Shown here piece after piece: positions 9,358 to 18,695 of a DNA stretch of 42,838 nucleotides. The stretch comes from Methanolinea sp. (GTDB taxonomy: Archaea; Halobacteriota; Methanomicrobia; Methanomicrobiales; Methanospirillaceae), in assembly GCA_030019395.1 (NCBI GenBank), contig JASEES010000049.1, forward strand, positions 1-42,838, written 5' to 3'. Below the pieces are notes generated by a model. That model had not been told where the DNA came from, did no database searches, and saw nothing but the letters and a program-made list of their open reading frames with translations. A program made the translations under genes and the position numbers. Each line of letters starts with the position of its first letter. Within the stretch, counting starts at the first letter, position 1.

Positions 9358-9398
9358 GAAAAAAAAAGTCTCCTGCAGAAAAGAGGCAGGCAGGAGAC
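9358..9398 (-). terminator. Intrinsic-type terminator of the FHA-kinase operon
   Basis: A 9-bp stem (GTCTCCTGC at 9368-9376 with GCAGGAGAC at 9390-9398) is followed on the - strand by a run of nine T (A-run on + at 9359-9367), 23 nt after the kinase stop. On the + strand a T-run at 9403-9408 follows it, so it may also stop transcripts from the acyl-CoA synthetase side. Confidence 0.65.
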
Positions 9399-9420
9399 AA
9401 CATTTTTTGGAACTTCCCGG

Positions 9421-11856
9421 TCAGGTATCCTCGAAAATATCGAAATCATCGTACGGCGATGTGCCTGAGAGGAACTGATCCAGATCGCGTTCGAGATCAC
9501 GTGCATCCTGGTACCTGTCTTCCGGCTTCTTTGCAAGGCAACGCATCACGATAGTGTCGAGGGGCCGGGCAGCGGGATTCAGTTCGGAGGGCAGCGGGGG
9601 CGTGGCGGAGAGGATGGCCGCTGTCACCTGTGCCATGTCCGTGCCGGGGAAAGGCACCCTCCCTGTCAGGAGTTCGTAAAGGACGCAGCCCAGCTGGTAG
9701 ATATCCGTTCTCCTGTCGGTCTCCCCGAATGTCCCGGGAGCGAGCTGTTCGGGGGCAGCGTACGCGAGCGAGAATCCCGTGATGGTCGGCATTCCAGGGA
9801 TACCCATGATCTTGCTCATCCCCCAGTCGGATATCTTTGGAATCCCGTCATTCGTGATCATGATGTTGTGTGGCTTGATATCCCGGTGGATGACCTGCCG
9901 TTCATGTGCATGGGAAAGGCCCCTGCAGAGATCGCGGGCGATTCGCGCGGCTTCCCGGACGGGGAGGGGTTTAGGCACGTCTGCAAGCGTACGCCTGATG
10001 TATTCCATCTCGATATAGGGAATGGGAAGAATGTTGGCCTCGTTCACCCTGACGATATTGGGGTGATAGAGACCCTCCCATCCCCTGATCTCCTTCATGA
10101 ACGATTTCCCTGTGGTTTCGTCAGATCTTAAGGGTATTTTCAGGGCGACCTCCTGGCCTGTGGCGGAATTGACAGCCCGGTAGACATGGGCAAGGCCCCC
10201 CGAACCGATGAACTCGATCGAGGAATACTTGTCGGCAAGATCCGGGGGGAGCATACCCTGCCCGCGGGACGGGAGAGCACGGGTCACATCGCTTGAGTCC
10301 CCCGCTACCCTGTTCTCTGCCTCTCCGCGGGTTCCATGCCCTTTTCCGGCCGGGTACAATCCCTCCTGCCACCTTGCACCAAGCGCTGCGAGCAGGCCTG
10401 AAAGGAGGAACAGGCCCGTTATGGCGGGTGCCGGGTCATCTCCCCGGGCAAGAGAGAAGAGGGAGAGGAATACCATGACGACACCAGCGACTGTATGCGC
10501 CTTCAGCATGCCCCGGAAAGGCCACGACAGGAGTGCTCCGATAACAAGACCCGTGCCGGAGAGAACGAGGTAGAGGGAGACGGGAATGACGACGACAGCA
10601 AGGTCAAAGAAGAGTCCTCCTCCTGCACCCCCGGAGCGGATTGTTGCATGGAGAGCCATTGCCTGGGCTACGCAGGGGATTCCAAGGACGAAAAGGGCAA
10701 TGATTCGCTTTTTGAGGGGAATGAGGGGCTCCCGGGATGAGGAGAGGACATCGCGGGAGAGGATAACGGTTGCAAGGAGACCCGTGACCAGGACGAGCAG
10801 GGTCCGGAGGGGAGAAGAGGGGGGGAGCAGTCCTCCCTGGTTTCCCGGCCCGGTTTCGAATGGCACTGTTGTATTGGAGGGAACGGGAGACGTCGCGGGC
10901 AGACCTGCCGGAGTCGTGCTTTCGATCGGTGTTGTAGTCTCAGTAGGAGTCGGGGAGGTAGTTGTGGTAGTTGTGGGTGTGGGTGTGGGCGAAGGTGTGG
11001 GTGTGGGAGTCCGAGTGGGTGTCGGGGAGGTAGTTGCGGTAGTTGTGGGTGTGGGTGTGGGCGAAGGTGTGGGTGTGGGAGTCTGAGTGGGTGTCGGGGA
11101 GGTAGTTGCGGTAGTTGTGGGTGTGGGTGTAGGCGAAGGTGTGGGTGTGGGAGTCCGAGTGGGAGTAGGAGAGGGAGTTGTGGTAGTTGTGGGTGTGGGT
11201 GTGGGCGAAGGTGTGGGTGTGGGAGTCCGAGTGGGAGTAGGAGAGGTAGTTGTGGGTGTAAGTGTAGGCGAAGGTGTGGGTGTGGGAGTCCGAGTGGGTG
11301 TCGGGGAGGTAGTTGCCGTTGTGGGGATAGGGACAAGGGTGACGAGAGGGACCGTCGTCGTGCTGCCCTCCGAGATCAGGATATCGGTTGCGTAGTCCTC
11401 GTAGCCCTCCAGGACAAGGCGGAGGGAATGCGTGCCGGGAGTGATCCCGTCAAATCTCGCCGGGCCCGTCGGTGTCGTTTTCCCGATGTATGTCCCATCG
11501 AGGAAGACAGATGCACCTGAAGGCGAGGAGTCGATCTCGAGTGTTCCCGTCAGGGGGAGAAAGCTCGCAGCGATGGAGTGGTCTTCCCGGACATTGGTGA
11601 ACGTATAAAACGAGATGGGCCCGAGGGATTTTCCGTCAACCCGGACATCCCCGATCGTGAATCCGTTTGCTGCTTCGATGATGAATATCTGGCTTCCCCC
11701 ATGGTCGACCCGGACTTCACCCGAGGGGGATATTACCCCACCCTCACCGGCGCTTGCCGAAATCGTGTAGGTCTTGACAGCACAGGCGGGACCGATAATC
11801 AAGAGGACAGCGAGGATCAGGATGGTGACAACAGGAATGGACGGACCGGTATTCAT
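9421..11856 (-). CDS. Transmembrane Ser/Thr protein kinase with PEGA and Thr-Pro-rich stalk
   Basis: This 811-aa receptor-like kinase has an inferred extracellular sensor and a cytosolic Hanks-type kinase. Order: signal peptide or anchor (1-26); a divergent InlB-B-repeat-like domain (about 30-100); a PEGA domain (about 104-172, [18 protein letters not shown]); a Ser/Thr/Pro stalk of about 145 residues in repeats of 21-24; several membrane helices (about 345-500); then the kinase (about 545-800). Kinase landmarks are [21 protein letters not shown] and APEQ. The metal-binding motif reads DWG rather than DFG. It starts 23 nt after the HTH-FHA gene, with no clear SD, so translation may depend on the upstream gene. 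The FHA partner suggests a phospho-Thr signalling pair. Stimulus and targets are unknown. Confidence 0.88.
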   Translation of the reverse strand: MNTGPSIPVVTILILAVLLIIGPACAVKTYTISASAGEGGVISPSGEVRVDHGGSQIFIIEAANGFTIGDVRVDGKSLGPISFYTFTNVREDHSIAASFLPLTGTLEIDSSPSGASVFLDGTYIGKTTPTGPARFDGITPGTHSLRLVLEGYEDYATDILISEGSTTTVPLVTLVPIPTTATTSPTPTRTPTPTPSPTLTPTTTSPTPTRTPTPTPSPTPTPTTTTTPSPTPTRTPTPTPSPTPTPTTTATTSPTPTQTPTPTPSPTPTPTTTATTSPTPTRTPTPTPSPTPTPTTTTTTSPTPTETTTPIESTTPAGLPATSPVPSNTTVPFETGPGNQGGLLPPSSPLRTLLVLVTGLLATVILSRDVLSSSREPLIPLKKRIIALFVLGIPCVAQAMALHATIRSGGAGGGLFFDLAVVVIPVSLYLVLSGTGLVIGALLSWPFRGMLKAHTVAGVVMVFLSLFSLARGDDPAPAITGLFLLSGLLAALGARWQEGLYPAGKGHGTRGEAENRVAGDSSDVTRALPSRGQGMLPPDLADKYSSIEFIGSGGLAHVYRAVNSATGQEVALKIPLRSDETTGKSFMKEIRGWEGLYHPNIVRVNEANILPIPYIEMEYIRRTLADVPKPLPVREAARIARDLCRGLSHAHERQVIHRDIKPHNIMITNDGIPKISDWGMSKIMGIPGMPTITGFSLAYAAPEQLAPGTFGETDRRTDIYQLGCVLYELLTGRVPFPGTDMAQVTAAILSATPPLPSELNPAARPLDTIVMRCLAKKPEDRYQDARDLERDLDQFLSGTSPYDDFDIFEDT
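10936..11322 (-). repeat. In-frame minisatellite coding the Thr/Pro stalk
   Basis: Five near-identical units of 63-72 nt plus a partial sixth encode [21 protein letters not shown]-type repeats. Unit lengths are multiples of three. Such repeats change copy number by slippage, so stalk length may vary between strains. Archaeal O-glycosylation of such stalks is possible but not shown. Confidence 0.85.
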
Positions 11857-11879
11857 GGGAGGGAGACCGTCAGGAATTG

Positions 11880-12680
11880 TCAGGAAGCCCCGATTGGCAG
11901 GATAACGAGCAATCTGGCTCCTGCAGGTCCTTTCGCGAGTTCGATGACATCACCGTCCGATACCTCGGTCGCGACACCTTTCTGGAGAGCGTTGCCGTTC
12001 AGAAACGTTCCTCCCGTGCTGCCCCTGTCTTCTATGAGCCATTTTTTTCCCTCCCTGCGAATAACTGCATGCGGACGCGATACCCGGCTCACCGACGAGT
12101 AGTCCCTGCCCAGCACGACGTCTCCGGAGGGGTCTTCCTTTACAGTCTGGTCAATTCTGCCTATCCTTGCGCCCTTTCCTCCGATGAAGAAAAATTTTCC
12201 ATCTTCAGGTCCCCCAAGGACGATGAGGACAGGCTGGTTTCCGGTGATCTCTCCCTCGATCGCAGACCTGACATCTTCGAGGCGTCGTTTCAGGTCAAGG
12301 TCTGAGAGCTGGATGCGCATGTTCGAGAAGAAGCCGAGGTTGCGGATGATTGCTTCCATTGCCCCGGGAACCAGGGAGTATTTCCAGACAGGGTGCACCC
12401 CCTTTGAAGTCTGCGGCCCGAGCCCGACTTCCTTCCTGATGAGCCCCATGCTCATCAGCCTGTCGAGATGCTTTTTCGTGTTTTCGTAGCTTGTCTCTAT
12501 CTCGGAAGCGATTGTCCGAACATCGCGCGGTTTCTTCTCGAGCATCTTTAATATCTTGAGCCGCTGGCTGTTCGAGAGAACCTCGAGGTACTCGGAGAGT
12601 TCCTGGAAGTAATCGGGGACCTCCTCGCGAATGACAGTCTTTGTCATGTCATCCGTCCCGGGGGGCTTCCGGAGTTCCAT
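11880..12680 (-). CDS. Winged-helix regulator with C-terminal FHA domain
   Basis: This 266-aa protein joins an ArsR-like winged helix (about residues 20-90: [20 protein letters not shown], then [18 protein letters not shown]) to a forkhead-associated domain (about 170-255: [15 protein letters not shown]-like SRVSRPHA, then [10 protein letters not shown]). FHA domains bind phosphothreonine, so the likely role is a transcription factor that reads kinase output, here the kinase encoded 23 nt downstream. I take ATG 12680 because a TATA-like CCTTTTTTAG (12705-12714) lies about 30 nt upstream, giving a leaderless or short-leader transcript. ATG 12647 is the alternative. The frame further upstream has no support. 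Confidence 0.85.
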   Translation of the reverse strand: MELRKPPGTDDMTKTVIREEVPDYFQELSEYLEVLSNSQRLKILKMLEKKPRDVRTIASEIETSYENTKKHLDRLMSMGLIRKEVGLGPQTSKGVHPVWKYSLVPGAMEAIIRNLGFFSNMRIQLSDLDLKRRLEDVRSAIEGEITGNQPVLIVLGGPEDGKFFFIGGKGARIGRIDQTVKEDPSGDVVLGRDYSSVSRVSRPHAVIRREGKKWLIEDRGSTGGTFLNGNALQKGVATEVSDGDVIELAKGPAGARLLVILPIGAS

Positions 12681-12704
12681 TATGTATGTACCTATAACCC
12701 CGGG

Positions 12705-12714
12705 GCTAAAAAAG
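12705..12714 (-). promoter_or_regulatory. Possible TATA box for the FHA-kinase operon
   Basis: CCTTTTTTAG on the - strand lies 25-34 nt upstream of ATG 12680, the usual archaeal TATA distance for a leaderless start. Confidence 0.35.
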
Positions 12715-12826
12715 GTACATGGGACAGGGGCATCCGGCCATGGGTGGACGATCAGGATCACCACATTTTTTTTGGGAAAACAATTCATTGGGGGACTTGA
12801 AAGGAACAGCAGGAAATTGCTCCGGG

Positions 12827-13504
12827 ATGGGATATGATCAAGACCCCACTTTCTGGATGGAAGCCCGCCGCCTCCAGGAAGAGGTTGCACGGTTCGCGGC
12901 AGGGCAGCAGCCTGTCGACACATCGGTCATTCAGACGGTGGGGGGCGCAGACGTCTCGTATGGAGGTGACAATGCATACGCGTGCTTTATCATCCTGGAA
13001 TACGGGTCCCTTCGCGGGCGAACCCGGGCAGCTGCCACGTCGAAGGTGAGATTTCCCTATGTCCCCGGATATTTCGCATTCCGGGAAATTCCCGCCCTTC
13101 TTGCGGCATTACGCCTGGTTCCTGCACTCCCTGACCTCTTTTTGGTCCATGGCCATGGATACGCACATCCCCGCCGGGCAGGGATCGCAACGCACCTTGG
13201 GGTCCTGCTGGGAGTCCCGACGATAGGCGTTGCCGGAAACCTCCTCTCCGGCATGCAAGCAGAGACCCCTCCTGATCGTATCGGGGAAACTGCACCTGTC
13301 AGGATGGGGGGAGAGGTCGTCGGGGCAATGGTCCGAACATGCCAGGGAAAGGCGCCCCTCATCATCTCGCCGGGATTCAGGACAACTCTTCCTGATGCAG
13401 TCTCCATCGTCCTGCACTGCACGACGGACCACAGGTTTCCGGAACCCCTTTACCTGGCTGACAGGTGTGCAGGACGTTTCCGGAAGGATGTATGCCGGGG
13501 ATAA
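12827..13504 (+). CDS. nfi: Endonuclease V homologue with altered active site
   Basis: Endonuclease V nicks DNA (or RNA) next to deoxyinosine. Family blocks are present: GGADVSY (metal-binding Asp), VPGYFAFREIP (metal-binding Glu), HGHGYAHPRRAGIATHLGVLLGVPTIGVA. Two positions depart from the family. The Asp of VDGHG (D110 in the Thermotoga enzyme) is His (codon CAT), and the Lys after GVA (K139) is Gly (codon GGA). Cleavage may thus be weakened, or the protein may only bind or use other metals. I chose ATG 12827 (225 aa, normal length); an AGGAA lies 11 nt upstream, so the start is not firm. It is divergent from the FHA gene. Confidence 0.8.
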   Translation: MGYDQDPTFWMEARRLQEEVARFAAGQQPVDTSVIQTVGGADVSYGGDNAYACFIILEYGSLRGRTRAAATSKVRFPYVPGYFAFREIPALLAALRLVPALPDLFLVHGHGYAHPRRAGIATHLGVLLGVPTIGVAGNLLSGMQAETPPDRIGETAPVRMGGEVVGAMVRTCQGKAPLIISPGFRTTLPDAVSIVLHCTTDHRFPEPLYLADRCAGRFRKDVCRG

Positions 13505-13543
13505 AGGGAGGGATAAAAAAAAATCCAACAATCCGGAGCGTTT

Positions 13544-13957
13544 TCAGGAGCTCTCTGCCGTTCCCTCTCCCGCTTTCTCTCCGGTCTCCGGTCGCTTCGG
13601 TCGCTCGGGCTTCACGTAGGTGATTGCATGGACGTCGATTGCGCTGTGCTCTGTCACGCAGGGGAAATAGGAGGTTTCCATCGTCAGGCAGTGCGCCGGG
13701 CATACCTCGACGCAGCAATTGCAGACGACACATTTCAGCCTGTCGATGCTCCACGTCTTTTCCTCCTTCCTGACACAGATCGCACCCGAAGGGCACTTTT
13801 TCATGCACATCCCGCACGAAATGCACCGCGAGGGGTCGATAGAGACTCTGCCCCGCGTGAGGGGTGTACTCTTCGGGGCTACCGAGGGATACCGCCGGGT
13901 CGCAGGTTTCCGGAGAACCGTGCCAATTGCCGTTTTTGCCATTTCGAAGAATGCCAT
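13544..13957 (-). CDS. echF: Ech hydrogenase ferredoxin-like subunit EchF
   Basis: This electron-transfer subunit of the membrane-bound energy-converting NiFe hydrogenase carries two [4Fe-4S] clusters. The binding motifs are CISCGMCMKKCP near residues 45-56 and CVVCNCCVEVCP near 76-87. It would pass electrons between soluble ferredoxin and the small subunit EchC. It is last in echABCDEF, 7 nt after echE. ATG 13957 is preceded by GAGGTGAT, which overlaps the echE stop. A Lys/Glu-rich C-terminal tail follows the clusters. Confidence 0.93.
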   Translation of the reverse strand: MAFFEMAKTAIGTVLRKPATRRYPSVAPKSTPLTRGRVSIDPSRCISCGMCMKKCPSGAICVRKEEKTWSIDRLKCVVCNCCVEVCPAHCLTMETSYFPCVTEHSAIDVHAITYVKPERPKRPETGEKAGEGTAESS

Positions 13958-13964
13958 TCTCCCA

Positions 13965-15044
13965 TCACCTCTCCGCGCAACCGATGCAGGGATCTATCGA
14001 GAGCACGATCACGGGGACATCCGCAAGGTTGCACCCCTTGAGCATCCTGACCAGCGAGGGGAGGTTTGTCAGCGTAGGCGTCCTGATGCGGGACCGCACA
14101 AGGTGCCTGCTCCCGTCTCCCTTGACGTAATGGACAAGCTCTCCCCGTGGCTGCTCCGATCGCGCAAAATAATCCCCTTCAGGGTTCTTTTTGGGCTTCT
14201 CCTCAACAGGTCCGTCCGGGATTTTTGCAATTGCCTGCCGGATCAGGTCGATGGATGTGAAGATCTCCTTAACCCGGACGATACACCGGGCATGGCAATC
14301 CCCTGCCGTTTCCACCACGGGCGAAAAGGAGAGCCTGCCGTATGCTGCGTACCCTGTTTTCCGGAGGTCTATTCCCACACCGCTGGCACGTGCCGTCGGC
14401 CCGACGGCACCGAGCGCATAGGCATCCTCCCGGGAAAGGACGCCGATGCCCCGCGTGCGGGAGATGATCGAATCGTCACGCAGGAAAACATCGGCGATCT
14501 CTCCCGCCTCCCTCTCGATGGTATCAAGGCCGCTCCTCATCCGTTCAAGGGTCTCTCCGGGAATGTCCCTCCGGACACCCCCTACCTTGCAGCTTCCCTG
14601 GATGACCCTTCCCCCGGTCGTCTCCTCGAGCACGTCGAGCACAGACTCGCGGAGCCTCCACGATGCCATGAAGAGGTTCTCGAACCCGAGCGCATCGGCA
14701 AAGAGCCCGAGCCAGAGAAGGTGGGAGTGAAGCCTCGAGTATTCGGACCAGATCGTCCTGAGGAACAGGGCACGCTCCGGGACGCTGCAGTCCACGAGTT
14801 TTTCGACGGCCTGGCAGTACGTCATACCGTGGATGAAACTGCAGATACCGCAGGTGCGTTCCGCGATGTAAACGTATTCGGGGTATTCACGCCTGGTAAC
14901 GAGCGTTTCCAGCCCCCGGTGGATGTACCCGATCGAGGGCAGTGCCTCCTCGACGTGCTCGTCTTTCAAGACGAGATCAAGGTGAATCGGCTCGGGAAGG
15001 ACCGGATGCTGCGGCCCGAATGGCACGACTATGCGTCGGGGCAT
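13965..15044 (-). CDS. echE: Ech hydrogenase NiFe large subunit EchE
   Basis: This is the catalytic subunit that reduces protons to H2 or oxidises H2. Both nickel-binding motifs are intact: ERTCGICSFIH near residue 65 and DPCIGCAER at the extreme C-terminus. That separates it from the Nuo/Fpo-type homologues that lost them. The C-terminus ends directly after the motif, with no extra peptide to be cleaved. It overlaps echD by 16 nt and precedes echF. At 359 aa it matches Ech-type enzymes. In methanogens Ech drives ferredoxin reduction by H2 at the expense of the ion gradient, or the reverse. Confidence 0.95.
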   Translation of the reverse strand: MPRRIVVPFGPQHPVLPEPIHLDLVLKDEHVEEALPSIGYIHRGLETLVTRREYPEYVYIAERTCGICSFIHGMTYCQAVEKLVDCSVPERALFLRTIWSEYSRLHSHLLWLGLFADALGFENLFMASWRLRESVLDVLEETTGGRVIQGSCKVGGVRRDIPGETLERMRSGLDTIEREAGEIADVFLRDDSIISRTRGIGVLSREDAYALGAVGPTARASGVGIDLRKTGYAAYGRLSFSPVVETAGDCHARCIVRVKEIFTSIDLIRQAIAKIPDGPVEEKPKKNPEGDYFARSEQPRGELVHYVKGDGSRHLVRSRIRTPTLTNLPSLVRMLKGCNLADVPVIVLSIDPCIGCAER

Positions 15045-15409
15045 GGCTTTTCCCCCCTGAAGGACGGATCTGCAAACGGGTTTTTCTTTGCGGTCCGGAT
15101 GAGGTTCCCGGAGAAATCGATATTCATCCCTGCAAACCGGATGCCGAAGAGGTCTTGCATCTCGTTCTCGTAGATGAATGCGCCCCAGTAAATACCGGAA
15201 ATGCTCGGGATCTCGGTCTTTCCGTCGGTGATGATCCTGATATTGGAGAACTCGTAGTTGATGTCGAACGAGTAGTTGATCTCGAAGGTGTCACCGGCCT
15301 TCGTGCAGTGCATCTGGACGAGCCGGCACCCCTTCTTTTTGAATTCCTCTACTTTTCCGAGGAGGTGCAGCGGCTCGATAATCGTTGTCTGCTGGTCGTC
15401 CTGTGTCAT
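15029..15409 (-). CDS. echD: Ech hydrogenase subunit EchD
   Basis: This is a small hydrophilic subunit related to the 30-kDa (NuoC) subunit of complex I. The visible family block is YWGAFIYENEMQDLFGI near residues 75-92. It carries no cofactor and is structural. It overlaps echC by 4 nt (ATGA) and echE by 16 nt, so the operon is tightly coupled. The 126-aa length fits EchD. Confidence 0.9.
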   Translation of the reverse strand: MTQDDQQTTIIEPLHLLGKVEEFKKKGCRLVQMHCTKAGDTFEINYSFDINYEFSNIRIITDGKTEIPSISGIYWGAFIYENEMQDLFGIRFAGMNIDFSGNLIRTAKKNPFADPSFRGEKPCPDA

Positions 15410-15879
15410 TGTGCCCCCCCTGCAGGCGAACCGGCCTGCTCCTTTCCACCCGCATTTTCCATCCTTCTCTTTTTATCCTCGAGAACGGCGAGGGCCCGGA
15501 CTATCCCGTCGATGATGGACTCCGGGCGCGCAGCGCAGCCCGGAACATAGACGTCAACGGGAATGATGCAATCGATACCCCCGACAACGTTGTAGCACTC
15601 GCGGAAGACGCCTCCCGTGCATGCACAGATACCCACGGCCACGACGACTTTCGGGTCAGGCATCTGTTCGTAGATGTTCCTGACGACTTCACGGTTCTGC
15701 TCGTTGATCCCGCCGGTAATGACCAGAACGTCTGCATGCTTGGGATTCCCCGTGTTGATGATCCCGAACCTTTCGACATCGTAAAGCGGGGAGAGGCAGG
15801 CGAGAACCTCGATATCGCAACCATTACAGCTCGACGCGTCGTAATGGAGGACCCAGGGGGAACGCGAGAGGTAACTCAT
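15406..15879 (-). CDS. echC: Ech hydrogenase small subunit EchC
   Basis: This NuoB-like small subunit carries the [4Fe-4S] cluster next to the NiFe site. The four cluster cysteines are visible within SSCNGCDIE, GICACTGG and VPGCAARPE. ATG 15879 overlaps the echB stop (ATGA); the longer frame to 15975 lies inside echB and is not used. The 157-aa length is normal. A Gly/Ala/Gln-rich tail follows the conserved core. Confidence 0.93.
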   Translation of the reverse strand: MSYLSRSPWVLHYDASSCNGCDIEVLACLSPLYDVERFGIINTGNPKHADVLVITGGINEQNREVVRNIYEQMPDPKVVVAVGICACTGGVFRECYNVVGGIDCIIPVDVYVPGCAARPESIIDGIVRALAVLEDKKRRMENAGGKEQAGSPAGGAQ

Positions 15880-16742
15880 GCCGGCACCACCCCCGAGAGG
15901 TAATACAGTATGCCGAGGTTCGCAAGCCCCATGAGGCCCGCAATGATCCATGCACTCTTCAGGGTCAGCTGCCATGTGACACGCGAGAACGTGTTGTCAA
16001 TCACGATCTCGATGAAATAAACGATGGCAAGGACGAGGATTGCAACAAGGGGGTTCCATGCGAAGAAGAGGTAGATGAAACCCAGGAGGAAGACGTTTTC
16101 GTACCAGTGCGCAATTTCGACCCGGCCGAGCATGGGGCCCGAGAACTCGGTTGTCACTCCCTTCACGATCTCCTGATGCGCGTGGTGCGAGGTCGAGAGG
16201 TCGAACGGCGATTTCCGGAGTTTTATTGTCAGCACCATCAGGAACCCGATGAAGACACCGGGCAGGTAATAGATGAGGGGAAACTCTGCTGCCATGATGT
16301 CGGCAACGTAGAAACTCCGTGTCACGAGGTACATACCGACGGCAGAGAGGATGATCATCGGTTCATAAGCGATGATCTGGATGAGCTCTCTCTCTGCACC
16401 GATGAAACTGTAGGGAGAATACGAGGAGTATGCCCCGAGGACCAGGAAGATGTGGGCAAGCGTGAATGCAAATATGACCAGCAGGAGGTCTCCGCCTGCA
16501 AAGAAGAGTGCGCCGCTGACCACGATGAACACGAGGTAGGCGGTGATGTAGAAGTTCTGCGACGGGGTCACGAGGATCTGTTCCTTCTGGAAGAGCTTGC
16601 CCACGTCGTAGAAGGGCTGGAGGAGTGGCGGTCCCACCCTGCCCTGCATCCGTGCGGTGACTTTCCTGTCGATCCCGGCGACGAGGCCGCCGATGAGCGG
16701 TGCGAGCACGATAAAGAGGAGTGCGTTTCCGATGTGCATCAT
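15876..16742 (-). CDS. echB: Ech hydrogenase membrane subunit EchB
   Basis: This NuoH-like integral membrane protein docks the hydrogenase module on the ion-pumping arm. It is 288 aa with about eight hydrophobic helices. Family blocks include GRVGPPLLQPFYDVGKL near residue 33, an AERELIQIIAYEP loop near 115, and KSPFDLSTSHHAHQEIVKG near 180. ATG 16742 overlaps the echA stop (ATGA). The longer frame to 16856 lies inside echA. Confidence 0.93.
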   Translation of the reverse strand: MMHIGNALLFIVLAPLIGGLVAGIDRKVTARMQGRVGPPLLQPFYDVGKLFQKEQILVTPSQNFYITAYLVFIVVSGALFFAGGDLLLVIFAFTLAHIFLVLGAYSSYSPYSFIGAERELIQIIAYEPMIILSAVGMYLVTRSFYVADIMAAEFPLIYYLPGVFIGFLMVLTIKLRKSPFDLSTSHHAHQEIVKGVTTEFSGPMLGRVEIAHWYENVFLLGFIYLFFAWNPLVAILVLAIVYFIEIVIDNTFSRVTWQLTLKSAWIIAGLMGLANLGILYYLSGVVPA

Positions 16743-18646
16743 AGTGCCACCCCTGCAGTGAGCGTTCCGACGAGCAGGATCAGGCCGAAGCAGAGCGCGC
16801 TCCCGGCCATGAAGAGTTTTTGCTCCCCGAATACTTCCTCGAAGTAGTAATTGCAAAGACCGACGTGCTGCTTCATTCCCAGGGATCCCTGGAAAGTCAG
16901 GTCGGCAGTCGCCGGTCTCCCGCCCATGTACGCAGGAACGATCCGCTTGTCATTCCTGTAGAGCAGGAGGGAGAAGGGCATGATCATCAGCAGGAAGAGC
17001 ATCATCGCCATGATGGTGATGTTGTCCTGCGAAAGCCTTGTTGTCTGGCCATACACTGCCAATACGAACGGCTCTATGAGGTGTGCCGAGATGATGGGGA
17101 AGATAAGGCACACGAGGACCGTCAGGGCAGTGAGAATGGAGAGGACCATCCATTTCTCGGTCGGGATGTTGTTCTCAACTCTCTCGGCCACGGGACACAC
17201 GGATATGATCTTTCCCATCCACTTCGACCAGAACAGGACCGTGAGTGACCCGCCAAATGCAAGGATGGCGACGAATGCAAGCCCGAACTGGGCGTCGATG
17301 AATGCCTCGATGGCCGCCCACTTGGATATCAGCATACCGAACGGGGCGAGGAACATTCCTGCGATGCCGATGAACATCATCACCGATATCCGGGGCATAC
17401 GCACGATCAGGCCTGTCATGTCCTCGATGTCCCTGCTCCCGATCCGGTGTTCAACGGTCCCGACGCAGAGGAAGAGGAGGGACTTTGCGATTGCGTGGAA
17501 GATGATGAGGAGGATCGCGGCCCAGATGAGCTTGTAGGTCCCGACACCGGCACATGCCACGATGAGGCCCAGGTTCGCGATGGTCGAGTACGCGAGCACC
17601 TTCTTTGCATTGCTCTGGGATATTGCTATGGCGGACGCAAGGAGGAATGTCACGCCCCCGACGAGCCCGATGATCAGGCCCTCCATCGTCCCGGTCAGGA
17701 CAGGGGCGAAACGGACGATGATGTAGACCCCGGCCTTGACCATCGTGCTCGAGTGGAGGAGGGCTGAGACGGGTGTCGGTGCGACCATGGCGCCGACGAG
17801 CCACCCGGAGAAAGGCATCAGTGCCGATTTCGTGATCCCCGCAAACCCGATGAGGACTGCCGGGACGAGGGCGATCGCGTGGCCGGACTGGATCAGGGAA
17901 TGCAGGTGGAGCAGATCCCCGCCCGGGTTGACTGCAATGATATACAGGAGCGCACCGGCAAATGCGATCCCGCCGAGGATGTTCATGTTGAGGGCAAGGA
18001 ACGCGTTCTTGATGGACTCGTCCGTTTTTGAGTAGCCTATCAGCAGGAACGAACAGAGCGTCGTTATCTCCCAGAAGAAGAAAATCCACGGGAGGTAATC
18101 GGAAAAGACCAGCCCGAACATGGCAGAGAGGAAGATAAAAACGAGGAAGAAGAAACTCCGCCGGCGGTCAGGAACATTTGGATGTCGTTCATGGTACGTA
18201 GCCATGTAACCCAGCGAATAGACGCAGATGAGGCTCCCGATGATCCCTATGATGAGGGCCATGATCAGCGAGAACTGGTCAATAAAGAGATCCGGCGTGA
18301 TGTGGTGAACCACCGATCCCCGCCCGGTCTCGAAGAAGACGAGAAGGGCTGCCTGGAAAAGTATCAGGAAAATTGCAAGGTACTTGCGGTATTTTATCCC
18401 CAGGTAGATGAGGAAGACGGCAATTGCCAGCTCCGCAACGAACATCCCCTCCGAGAGCACTTCGTACCCGACGGGATAGAAGAGCGGACCCGATTCAGGA
18501 GTGATGAACAGCAGGGAGAGGGAGGCAATGCCGGTTACGGCTGCTCCTGCCCAGACGACCAGTCTCCTCCATGAATCGCGGGAGATCAGGAGGAGGAGGG
18601 CGGCAACAAGGGCAGGAAAGACCACCAGGAATGGCAATGTGAGCAT
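16739..18646 (-). CDS. echA: Ech hydrogenase antiporter-like membrane subunit EchA
   Basis: This is the ion-translocating subunit, homologous to NuoL and MrpA antiporter proteins. It is 635 aa with about 16 hydrophobic helices. Recognisable blocks are YLPWIFFFWEITTLCSFLLI near residue 160 (with the helix-5 Glu), KSALMPFSGWLVGAM near 255 and HSSTMVKAGVY near 280. I chose ATG 18646 because GAGGGTG lies 5 nt upstream and a hydrophobic helix starts at once; the longer frame to 18808 is unsupported. It is first in the operon. Whether H+ or Na+ is moved cannot be read directly. Confidence 0.93.
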   Translation of the reverse strand: MLTLPFLVVFPALVAALLLLISRDSWRRLVVWAGAAVTGIASLSLLFITPESGPLFYPVGYEVLSEGMFVAELAIAVFLIYLGIKYRKYLAIFLILFQAALLVFFETGRGSVVHHITPDLFIDQFSLIMALIIGIIGSLICVYSLGYMATYHERHPNVPDRRRSFFFLVFIFLSAMFGLVFSDYLPWIFFFWEITTLCSFLLIGYSKTDESIKNAFLALNMNILGGIAFAGALLYIIAVNPGGDLLHLHSLIQSGHAIALVPAVLIGFAGITKSALMPFSGWLVGAMVAPTPVSALLHSSTMVKAGVYIIVRFAPVLTGTMEGLIIGLVGGVTFLLASAIAISQSNAKKVLAYSTIANLGLIVACAGVGTYKLIWAAILLIIFHAIAKSLLFLCVGTVEHRIGSRDIEDMTGLIVRMPRISVMMFIGIAGMFLAPFGMLISKWAAIEAFIDAQFGLAFVAILAFGGSLTVLFWSKWMGKIISVCPVAERVENNIPTEKWMVLSILTALTVLVCLIFPIISAHLIEPFVLAVYGQTTRLSQDNITIMAMMLFLLMIMPFSLLLYRNDKRIVPAYMGGRPATADLTFQGSLGMKQHVGLCNYYFEEVFGEQKLFMAGSALCFGLILLVGTLTAGVAL

Positions 18647-18682
18647 GGACACACCCTCAAACGGGAAGAGTTCTGCATTTCT

Positions 18683-18695
18683 GTCATTATTAATC
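18683..18695 (-). promoter_or_regulatory. Possible TATA box of the ech operon
   Basis: GATTAATAATGAC on the - strand lies 37-49 nt upstream of the echA start. This would give a leader of about 20 nt that includes the SD. Confidence 0.35.

Noticed and set aside
13965-15044. Large subunit as a non-hydrogenase complex-I (Nuo/Fpo-type) homologue
   Set aside because: Both CxxC nickel-binding motifs are intact, so it is a true NiFe hydrogenase subunit.
13719-15173. 484-aa + strand frame across echF/echE/echD
   Set aside because: It runs antisense to three clear Ech genes; its composition is that of complementary codons.
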